Assembly (NCBI GenBank): GCA_037044905.1
Contig: JBAOKB010000148.1
Location: forward strand, 27,545-91,544
Length of the DNA stretch: 64,000 bases
Direction: 5' to 3'
Source of the DNA: Hortaea werneckii
Taxonomy: Eukaryota; Ascomycota; Dothideomycetes; Mycosphaerellales; Teratosphaeriaceae
Shown here: positions 56,512 through 64,000 of the stretch, piece by piece
How positions within the stretch are numbered: position 1 is the first letter of the stretch
Layout of the letters: each line of letters begins with the position of its first letter
Position numbers and translations under genes: made by a program
Notes under the pieces: model-generated
Database searches by the model: none
Told to the model about the DNA's origin: nothing
The model's input: only the letters and a program-made list of their open reading frames with translations

Positions 56512-59187
56512 ATGTCGGACGGCCACGGTGGTGTCGCTGAACACCTCCCACCTTTCCTCGCCGCCATCGATGTCTCCCACTACGCCTCATCCAAGCAGAT
56601 CCTCTCCACCCGCGAACTCGCCCACGCCGGTGCACTTTTCGCCGCGGTCGACTCTGCGTCCCTCGACCACGCTCTGCTGCTGCTTAAGGATACTGTAGGC
56701 CGTTATGCCGTCTACCTCGACGTATCGTCCCTGTCCAAGGTGCAGGATGTGGTGGACCTTCTTGACGCCGGTGCCGCGAAGGTTATAGTCAGTTCTGGTC
56801 AAGTACCGGAAATCAAGGCCATTCCCAACCTGGACGCAAGCAGGATCATTTACCTGCCAACTGTCAGCTCCAAGGATGCCGAAGAGCAGCTTCAGGGAAC
56901 CGGATTTGGTCTGTACCTCCGCAACGTCGAGAGCGCGGGCAAAGTAGGCTCCACACTTTCCGCACTGGGTAAGGCACGGCCGCCAGTGTACGTGAGCAAA
57001 GAGAGCGTGACGGAAAATGATGCGGTGGAGCTGTATAAGCAGCAAGCTGTGCCCATCATTGCTTCAAAGCAACTCACGGTCAACGCCGAGGCCAAAGAAG
57101 GAGAGATCAGAATAGCCAACCTTCTGCTGGCAAACGTCACGAGCGACAGAAGCGACGGGTTATTCACGACGCTGGTGGTTGATGAACGAGGTGTGGCACT
57201 CGGATTGGTTTACAGCAACGCCGAAAGCGTCGGTGAGTCAATGAGATGTGGGCGGGGAGTCTACTGGAGTCGCAAGCGGGGTCTGTGGAGGAAGGGTGAC
57301 ACGAGCGGCGATTGGCAGCAATTGGTGCGCATAGACACGGACTGCGACAACGACTGCCTTCGCTTCGTCGTTCGTCAGCAAGGCAAAGGGTTCTGCCACC
57401 TTCAAACCGCAACGTGCTGGGGTGAATATAGTGGTCTCTCGAAACTTCAGAAGACTCTGCAAAGTCGAAAGAGGTCTGCGCCAGAGGGCTCTTATACCGC
57501 AAGACTCTTCAACGACAGCAAGATGTTGAATGCAAAGATCATGGAGGAAGCATCTGAGCTTTGCGAGGCAAACAGCAAAGAGGAGATCGCAGCCGAAGCA
57601 GCGGACGTGCTATACTTTGCATTAACAAGAGCAGTGGCTGCCGACGTGAGCTTAGAGGACATCGAGAGGAACCTGGACGCCAAGAGTATCAAGGTCAAGA
57701 GAAGAAAGGGGGATGCAAAGGGTCCATACGCTGAGAAGTTTGGCGTTGCTGCACCGGCCACCACAAATGGAGAACTTCCACGAAAGGAAGAAGTTAAGGA
57801 GGCCGAGAGTCAGCCCAAGGCTGCCTCAGACCCTGCGGGCAAGTCGAGCGATGGCAAGATCCAGATGCGTCGCTATGTGACAGCCAACGAGAAGTCCGAG
57901 ACTGTCCAGGAAGCTCTGAAGCGACCGAGTCAGCGAAGTACGGACAAGATCATGAACATCGTCCACCCTATCATCAAGGACGTTCGTGAGGGCGGAGACA
58001 AGTCATTGCTATCATACACGCACAAGTTCGAGAAGGCCACCTCGCTCTCTTCGCCGGTGCTGAAGGCTCCTTTCCCTGCCAACCTGATGCAGTTGCCGCA
58101 GGAGACAATCGAGGCTATCGATATTTCTTTCGAGAACATCCGAAAGTTCCATGCTGCACAGCGCGAGGAGAAGAGTCTTGAGGTAGAGACCATGCCAGGC
58201 GTCGTATGTTCCCGATTCGCACGCCCGATTGAGAGAGTAGGTCTGTACGTCCCAGGAGGCACGGCTGTCCTGCCCTCCACTGCACTGATGCTAGGCGTGC
58301 CGGCTATGGTCGCCGGCTGCAAGACCATTGTCCTCGCTTCTCCGCCTCGCTCAGATGGAAGCATCACGCCTGAGATTGTGTACGTGGCCCACAAGGTCGG
58401 CGCCGAGAGCATCGTCATGGCCGGCGGTGCTCAAGCGGTAGCAGCCATGGCTTATGGTACCGAGGGCGTGAGCAAGGTCGACAAGATCCTAGGCCCTGGC
58501 AACCAGTTCGTCACAGCTGCCAAGATGATCGTCGCGAACGACACCTCTGCCAACGTCGCCATCGACATGCCTGCAGGTCCCTCCGAGGTCCTCGTCATCT
58601 GCGACAAGTCCTCCAACCCAGCCTTCGTCGCCAGCGACCTGCTAAGCCAGGCTGAGCACGGCGTCGATTCCCAGGTCGTCTGCATCGCCGTCGGCATGAG
58701 CGACGCGGAAGTCCAGAGCATTGAGGACGAGCTGCACAAGCAGGCCATGCAGCTCCCGCGCGTGGACATGGTCCGCGGCGCGATCGAGCACAGCGTCACG
58801 CTCGTCACGCAGACGCTGGAAGAAGCCATGGACCTCTCGAACGAGTACGCCCCGGAGCACCTTATCCTGCAGCTGGAAGACCCGATCAAGGCCCGGGAAA
58901 TGGTCACGAATGCGGGTTCCGTCTTCTGTGGGCAGTGGACCCCCGAAAGCGTGGGTGACTACTCCGCCGGTGTCAACCATTCGCTGCCGACGTACGGGTA
59001 CGCGAAGCAGTACTCTGGTGTCAACTTGGGGAGCTACATCAAGCATATTACTTCTTCGAACCTGACCGCTGAAGGGCTGAAGAATGTGGGTAAGGCGGTG
59101 ATGCAGTTGGCGGGTGTTGAGGCGTTGGATGCGCATAAGCGGGCTGTGGAGATTAGGTTGAATTGGATGAAGGAGAATGGGTTGTAA
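56512..59187 (+). CDS. HIS4: Trifunctional histidine biosynthesis protein (HisI-HisE-HisD), 891 aa
   Basis: Intronless, 891 residues. Domains in order: an N-terminal region (1-200) resembling a degenerate HisA-like barrel as in other HIS4 proteins; phosphoribosyl-AMP cyclohydrolase (about 220-320, SRKRGLWRKGDTSG, then the zinc Cys positions near CLR and CW); phosphoribosyl-ATP pyrophosphohydrolase (about 325-420, PEGSYTARLF and MEEASELCEA); histidinol dehydrogenase (about 450-890, including GPGNQFVTAAK, MPAGPSEVLV and AEHG). It catalyses steps 2, 3, 9 and 10 of histidine synthesis in the cytosol. Under Gcn4/CpcA control judging by the TGACTCA upstream. It converges with the siderophore gene 211 bases downstream. 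Confidence 0.96.
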   Translation: MSDGHGGVAEHLPPFLAAIDVSHYASSKQILSTRELAHAGALFAAVDSASLDHALLLLKDTVGRYAVYLDVSSLSKVQDVVDLLDAGAAKVIVSSGQVPEIKAIPNLDASRIIYLPTVSSKDAEEQLQGTGFGLYLRNVESAGKVGSTLSALGKARPPVYVSKESVTENDAVELYKQQAVPIIASKQLTVNAEAKEGEIRIANLLLANVTSDRSDGLFTTLVVDERGVALGLVYSNAESVGESMRCGRGVYWSRKRGLWRKGDTSGDWQQLVRIDTDCDNDCLRFVVRQQGKGFCHLQTATCWGEYSGLSKLQKTLQSRKRSAPEGSYTARLFNDSKMLNAKIMEEASELCEANSKEEIAAEAADVLYFALTRAVAADVSLEDIERNLDAKSIKVKRRKGDAKGPYAEKFGVAAPATTNGELPRKEEVKEAESQPKAASDPAGKSSDGKIQMRRYVTANEKSETVQEALKRPSQRSTDKIMNIVHPIIKDVREGGDKSLLSYTHKFEKATSLSSPVLKAPFPANLMQLPQETIEAIDISFENIRKFHAAQREEKSLEVETMPGVVCSRFARPIERVGLYVPGGTAVLPSTALMLGVPAMVAGCKTIVLASPPRSDGSITPEIVYVAHKVGAESIVMAGGAQAVAAMAYGTEGVSKVDKILGPGNQFVTAAKMIVANDTSANVAIDMPAGPSEVLVICDKSSNPAFVASDLLSQAEHGVDSQVVCIAVGMSDAEVQSIEDELHKQAMQLPRVDMVRGAIEHSVTLVTQTLEEAMDLSNEYAPEHLILQLEDPIKAREMVTNAGSVFCGQWTPESVGDYSAGVNHSLPTYGYAKQYSGVNLGSYIKHITSSNLTAEGLKNVGKAVMQLAGVEALDAHKRAVEIRLNWMKENGL

Positions 59188-59398
59188 AGGGGTGAGCTCT
59201 ATAAGCTCGTTGATAGACAACCTGGCGTGTATGGAGATGTAGAGAGATGTAGTAGACGAGTCTAATGAGTAGAATTGTGTTGATTATCTCCAAGCTCTCT
59301 AGCCCTTTTTATTTTTTTTTATTTTTGATATATATATATCCATCATCATGACCATTTGTACATAGCAAACATCTCCAACCCCCCAACCCCCGCATCAC
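59188..59398. terminator. Convergent 3' region of HIS4 and the siderophore gene
   Basis: AT-rich stretch with TTTTTATTTTTTTT at about 59306-59319 and a TATATATATA run at 59328-59338, between two converging genes. Serves as the poly(A)/termination region for both. Confidence 0.5.
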
Positions 59399-61123
59399 CT
59401 ACAACTCCGGCCTCTTCCACGCCTCCCGCCGGATCTTCATCAGATTACTCTGCTTATGCGGGAAACTAACCTCCTTCTCCTTAAAGAACCCGACCTCCTC
59501 ACAATACTTCCTCAACTTGACATTATCCACCCGGGGTTCCAACATAGCCACGCTCGTCCGCAGATCCGCCAACCAACAATAATGCACCAAAGCGCTCAAC
59601 CACACCTTCACGCGGTGCGGGCCCCGGAACTCCTGCTCGCCGACCAGGACGTGGATGCCGCGGTCCCAGTCCCCGACGTAGTCGAGATGGCTCGACAGCT
59701 TGTCCTCCTTGACCCAGTAGATCTCGAAGTAGCCGAAGGGCTTGCCGTCGAAGCAGCCGATGACGGGAAAGGAGTGTTTGGAGGTGAGGTTCGCCTTGAG
59801 GAACTCGCGCTGGTGCTCGAGGGGTCCGTCTTCGCCCCAGCTGTAGGCGACGCGGGGATCGTTCATCCATTTGTGCAGGAGCTCGGCGTCGCAGGTTTGT
59901 ACGGTGCCGGTTTCCATCTCGGCGCCTTGGTGGCGGTCTTGGAGGGTGAGGTTGTTGCCGAGGCTGGAGATGGTCGCGTCGGAGATGCTGGTGTTGGCTG
60001 AGCGGAGGCTGTCGCGGGTCTGTTGGGAGAGGTTCGGGTCGGCGGACACGGCGGCTTGGGGTCCGCGGTGCATGATTGGGTTCGGGCTTAGGGAGGCCAC
60101 GCGGAAGCTGAGGTACTGGCCTAGGCTGGGGATGTAGCGGGTGTAGAAGGTTTCGCCTTGCCGTGGGGGTTTGGGCCGGATGGGGTGGCGTTTGCCGTTC
60201 GTCGTGGTGTATTGCAGCGGAGGTGGTGGGTAGAACGTGGGCAGATGGGAGCCTGATGAGAAGGGGCCCGGAGGAGTGTCAGCCCGTGCGAGGTGAGGTG
60301 CAACCCCTTGTGCAGCATGGCGGGAACCGCTCTCGCCCTCCCGCATAGAAAGACTGCTGCCGGCCCTGGTGGGACTTGTGGGCCGGCTGGAGGCAGGGCT
60401 GAGGGCGGGATAGGGCGAGTTCGTCTGCTGGGCCGGGGAGAGAGTGAAGAGGTAAGTCCGGGCGTCCATCTGCCAGAAGCTACGCTGCGAGACGAACATC
60501 TTGCCCCATCCTTCACCCGTGCCGGCATCTTCTGGTTCCAAGCCGACGCTGGAATCTTCCGAGGCTATCAAGCCCATGCGCTCCAGCTTAGGCAGGAGAT
60601 GCTTGCCTTTGAAGATGCCCTCCCGGTTGATGTTGACTCTCCACTCGCCCTGCGGCCGTCCTGCTTCCGGGGTGAGCTTGCTCGAATCATTGGTGAGGTA
60701 CGGCGACGGCTGAGCCTGGTGGAAGTACCACCATAGCGTCGCCCACAGCATCATGGCAATCTGGCGCGTAGGGCTGCCCGCTGGACGGAAGTCGTGAGAG
60801 GAGGGGTTGGAGATGGAGGAGATGAAAAGATGGTCGTTCCGCAGCGACGGACGCTTGAAGCGGTGCACATGACGCTTCTTCGGCACAGACGCGCCTGGGC
60901 CTGGGTCGGGCATGTTTTGCGGATCGGCGGCGGTATGGGCTGCGGTGGAGGGTTTGGGGAGGTTGTCTTCGTCATCGTCCTCGCTGTGCAGGATGATGGT
61001 CCATCCCGGCGGGAAGAAACTGTGGTGAGTGCTGAGCTCGTTGGCCTTGAACTGGATGCCACCAAACACCGGCGTGACGGTGAGGGTCTGGCCGTTGGGG
61101 AGATGGACTATGGAATGGCCCAT
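59399..61123 (-). CDS. Siderophore hydroxyornithine N-acyltransferase (SidF/SidL type), 574 aa
   Basis: Single exon, 574 residues. The C-terminal third is the siderophore-biosynthesis GNAT domain (IucB/AcsD-like acetyltransferase family): LHKWMNDPRV, the strand-turn PFGYFEIYWVKEDKL, GIHVLVGE, the acyl-CoA segment FRGPHRVKVWL and EPRVDNVKLRKYCEEVGF. It acylates N5-hydroxyornithine for hydroxamate siderophores such as fusarinine or ferricrocin. Which acyl group is used (anhydromevalonyl in SidF, acetyl in SidL) cannot be told. It is about 110 residues longer than the Aspergillus enzymes, mainly through a Pro/Ser-rich insert near 230-330. No PTS1 (it ends PEL), while SidF is usually peroxisomal, which favours a cytosolic SidL-like role. 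No other siderophore gene is in the window. Confidence 0.85.
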   Translation of the reverse strand: MGHSIVHLPNGQTLTVTPVFGGIQFKANELSTHHSFFPPGWTIILHSEDDDEDNLPKPSTAAHTAADPQNMPDPGPGASVPKKRHVHRFKRPSLRNDHLFISSISNPSSHDFRPAGSPTRQIAMMLWATLWWYFHQAQPSPYLTNDSSKLTPEAGRPQGEWRVNINREGIFKGKHLLPKLERMGLIASEDSSVGLEPEDAGTGEGWGKMFVSQRSFWQMDARTYLFTLSPAQQTNSPYPALSPASSRPTSPTRAGSSLSMREGESGSRHAAQGVAPHLARADTPPGPFSSGSHLPTFYPPPPLQYTTTNGKRHPIRPKPPRQGETFYTRYIPSLGQYLSFRVASLSPNPIMHRGPQAAVSADPNLSQQTRDSLRSANTSISDATISSLGNNLTLQDRHQGAEMETGTVQTCDAELLHKWMNDPRVAYSWGEDGPLEHQREFLKANLTSKHSFPVIGCFDGKPFGYFEIYWVKEDKLSSHLDYVGDWDRGIHVLVGEQEFRGPHRVKVWLSALVHYCWLADLRTSVAMLEPRVDNVKLRKYCEEVGFFKEKEVSFPHKQSNLMKIRREAWKRPEL

Positions 61124-62327
61124 CTCCGGTGGAAGATGTGAAGCGGTTGGTCTTGGGTAGGTAGGTTTGTGTGCTTGTGCTTTTGAAGGTGCGATGCGAG
61201 CTTCAAGCCAACCGTGTTCTGATGTGTCCGACTCTTTCGCCGCCGTTGATCTTGCCTGCTATAGCCTCTACCGTGTGCGTGCTCTTGTGCAGGTGCTCAA
61301 TCTGCTGCTATCTGAATCTGATGTGCCCAACGACCTTGACGTTCCTACTGCTTCCGCGACAATGTCGATTTACTGTTCCCAGGCAGATGCTGCCTACTGG
61401 TGCGTTGTGGGGAGCAAATACTAAAGTATGTACATAGTATAATTTTCTGCCTCGAACGATATCGGACCTACCTAGGTACCTGCTTGCGAAGCTGTCTCAC
61501 ATTTCTTTCGTAGCTCGCCGGCCTGCGGAGCAAGCGGAGCATCCATGGATGAGTGACTGTGCTGGGCAGCTCCCGATCATCCCACCAGTTCGTCACCGGC
61601 CGCCAGCCTTTCGCTTCTCTCGCGCCGAGCCGCGGTCCGAAGAGGCCGAAGGAGCTGACGCGCTCGACGCGGCTGCCCAACGGCCGGTTGAGCAGTCGTT
61701 GGATGGGCCGGCCAGCGACGGGAGAGTCGGAGCTGCCTCGACGGTGGTTCGAGATGACGGGATGATATGCCCCAGCGCTATTCGGCTCTTCTGGCGAACA
61801 CATACAGTCCCATCGGTTGCTGCGGTGGAGAGACCGGATGAGATGCTTGCATGAACGGGTGCTCGTCACGGAGAGAAGTGCAGGGGTAGAGTCAAGTGTT
61901 GGCCTGCGATTGGAGCCTCACGATTCGCTTCATGATTCGCTTCACGAATGATCGGGAAGGCTTCCAGCTGAGAGGGCTCCACTTTCACGTGCGTGCGTGC
62001 AGGCGCGACGGATGCGAGGACGAGAAGGAAACGAAAACGGGGAAAAGCGAGGAAGAGGATGTGAAGAGAGAAAGACGGCTGTAATTTGGTCTCACGAGGT
62101 TGTGCGCGGTCGTGGGTGGTTGTAATAACGAGACCTAAGTACAGTACAGTACCTCTACCATCCTCGAGCCCAGTGTGAGCCGGGTTGCTGGCGACATACT
62201 CGTCCACTGCTGCTGATTGCCAGCAAGGGTCACCGCTGGCGGGTTTCAGGATCTGCGGATCGCTCGCCGCGAGTCTGTGAAACGTTGCCTCGTCCATCGC
62301 TTTTGCCCAGCGCGCGCGCTCTTGACC
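61124..62327. other. Divergent promoter region, siderophore gene and hypothetical gene
   Basis: About 1.2 kb without a supported gene. TATCTGA at 61309-61315 is AGATAG (HGATAR) on the siderophore gene's strand, about 190 bases before its start; iron regulators of the SreA GATA class bind such cores. Confidence 0.45.
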
Positions 62328-64000
62328 ATGTTCGCCAAAGCTCGCGGTCACAGGGGCCATGACCGGAGCAGCTCAGCCGCGACCGCCCCTTCCTCTCACG
62401 TATTGCCGCATACCAGTCCCTTGTCAGCGAACTTCGACAACGCCCCTCTTCCGCCCCCGATCTTTCAACCCACCCGCCGAGTCAGTGGCGAAAGTCTGCA
62501 GCGGCCGGAGACGAGTGATGGCCTGGGTACTGCGCCATCCAACAGGACGAACGGCTTGCGCCTGACTTCGGCGCCCGTGTTACCGCCAATTCCAAGGGTT
62601 GCGAGTCGCTATGAGCCGGCCACTAGTGACAGATACCGAGCAAAAGAAGACGGGAACAGTGGCAAGGAGCCGGGGCTCGGTAGCGCCTTGGACCATAGCA
62701 AGCAGGGTCACCGCTTAGAGCATCCCGCTGAGCCGCCATCGACTGAAAGGGCAGCCAATGCAACGGTTGCGGACATGGACTGGCAAAGCCCGTCATCTCT
62801 GGGGGTGCATCACCCAGGATGGAAGGAACGCTCTTTCCGCCAAAGAGCCCAGGCTCGTCTGCCTTGCCTCCCGCGCCGAGCGGACCAGCAATGAGCCGGG
62901 AATTCATTGATAGTCGAGATAAGCCGTACAGCCAGCCGCAGCGGCCTCAGACAATCCAACAGAGCTACAGCACTCCGCAGGTACCGACCACTACTAACCC
63001 GTTGCATCTCAACTCCCTTCAGGTTCCCGCTGGTCGCAGCTCACAGAGCCCACTGTCAGCCCAGCAAACGACTCCGACATCAGCAAACTCGCTGCGGGCG
63101 CCTCACATAAGCGGCGCACGGCTAGTCCCACTCCTCAGCCGAGGATTTTGGAGCCCTGCGTCGAGCGCAAACAAACAGCTCTCAGGTCTCTTCGAATACA
63201 CAGACGCCCAGCGCGCAAGCCTCTTCGATATACAGCGGATCGACCCAACTGCCCAGCGCTCAGTCGTCCGTCAATAGAGTTTCCTCCACCCGCCAGCTCT
63301 TCGCCGTTGTCCCAGACCCTTGGCACCCCTTACCAATCCACATCATCCTTCTTCCCGCTACCACGACATGTTTCCAGACGACCGAAGACTGCTGGAGCTC
63401 CGGCGAAATTTGGTGGTGTCTCGGTGCCCACGCATCACTCCTCGAGCCCCAAACCCGAGAGCACGGCTGGGCAGCCTAAGGCTGAGAAACGGAAGACACG
63501 TCTACTCAACCCAATAGCTTTGCTATCGAGGCGGAAGAGTGGACAAGATGGGGTGGAAACTGTTGCGGATAGATCTGCAGCAGCCCAAGCTTATGAGAGG
63601 CAGAAAAGCGTTGCGGATCCGGTCTGAGTAAGATGCCGGAGGATTTCGATCCTAGAATCAAAGGAAAAGTTGTTCATGACTTCAGCTCGCCCAGAAGCAA
63701 GCGAGGCGTGTCTTACAGCGAGGCTGATCAACGTCCGCCGCGAGGACAGCTGCAGTCTGCTAGCAGCACGCCAGCTGTACCGCAACTACTTCCGGACTTT
63801 GATTTTGGACAGGCAGCATCAAACCATGTTAAGCATGCTAGTGAAAGCTCAGTAGCCTTAACAGGCGGAGTGCTCATTCCCCAAGCATGTTCAAAGAGAT
63901 TCTGAATGATGATCCAGCACAAGATGCCGACCGCCCTCGCTCCCTGAACGCTGAGCGGCTCGAAAATCGTGAATTCTTGCAGCGGGTCGGTCACCAGTCG
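62328..64000 (+). pseudogene. Conserved hypothetical gene with several frame breaks, 3' end outside the window
   Basis: Coding signal runs on the plus strand from the ATG at 62328 to the window end but changes frame: up to about 62800 in one frame (Ser/Pro-rich); then a new frame from a GGGGG run (62797-62801) through MEGTLFPPKS; again around 63110-63300; then a Lys/Arg segment KTRLLNPIALLSRRKS (about 63497-63544); another frame from GLSKMPEDFDPRIKGKVVHD (about 63621); and a last switch near 63875 to SMFKEILNDDP. Most switches equal one missing base, several at homopolymers; no intron fits. It is either a decayed gene or an intact gene with base-deletion errors in the assembly. The family looks like an uncharacterised fungal disordered protein with a conserved DPRIKGKVVHDF motif; function unknown. 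Confidence 0.55.

Overview
This window is nuclear DNA from a filamentous ascomycete (Pezizomycotina; probably Dothideomycetes, but that rank is a guess). The signs are short introns of about 50-80 bases with GTRNGT donors and YAG acceptors, intergenic gaps of 0.2-3.5 kb without operons, and fungus-specific families: a SLN1-type hybrid histidine kinase, a trifunctional HIS4, a siderophore acyltransferase, a sedolisin, a Zn2Cys6 regulator and an F-box family. Parts of the intergenic DNA look RIP-mutated. Gene models were built by hand from splice signals, and each exon set was checked for phase. Two cases have internal frame problems and are marked as such.

The main structural feature is a pair of inverted segmental copies. 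The first (about 1-3830, cut by the window start) and second (about 33170-36834, continuing through the rest of the transporter gene) each carry, reading inward, an anion:cation-symporter-family MFS transporter, a secreted protein made of repeats ending in dibasic Kex2-type sites, and a decayed unknown coding fragment. Coding exons are almost identical in protein while introns, spacers and silent sites differ. The repeat protein has one 64-residue module fewer in the right copy.

The roughly 29-kb core between the arms holds ordinary single-copy genes: an AVT1-type vacuolar amino-acid transporter, a sedolisin protease, a Zn2Cys6 regulator, a beta-carbonic anhydrase, a Baeyer-Villiger-type monooxygenase, a hypothetical protein, an aldehyde dehydrogenase, UDP-GlcNAc pyrophosphorylase, a GIS2/CNBP-type zinc-knuckle protein and the meiotic recombinase DMC1. 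Its right edge (31.3-33.5 kb) is a damaged zone with RIP-like TA-rich sequence, a 60-bp minisatellite, a 30-bp repeat, an ORF with the I-PpoI type His-Me endonuclease core and a 41-base poly-C run.

Right of the arm (37.7-64 kb) lie a small secreted protein, a SLN1-type osmosensor kinase, an F-box protein, a hypothetical protein, a class V aminotransferase, a stand-alone SRA-YDG domain protein, a membrane alpha/beta hydrolase, HIS4 with a perfect Gcn4/CpcA site, a SidF/SidL-type siderophore acyltransferase, and a conserved hypothetical gene that runs off the end with several frame breaks.

Most genes act independently. The points most worth following are the duplicated Kex2-repeat precursor and transporter pair in inverted orientation, an acidic coding extension after the regulator's stop codon, alternative first exons for the carbonic anhydrase, and the I-PpoI-like ORF.
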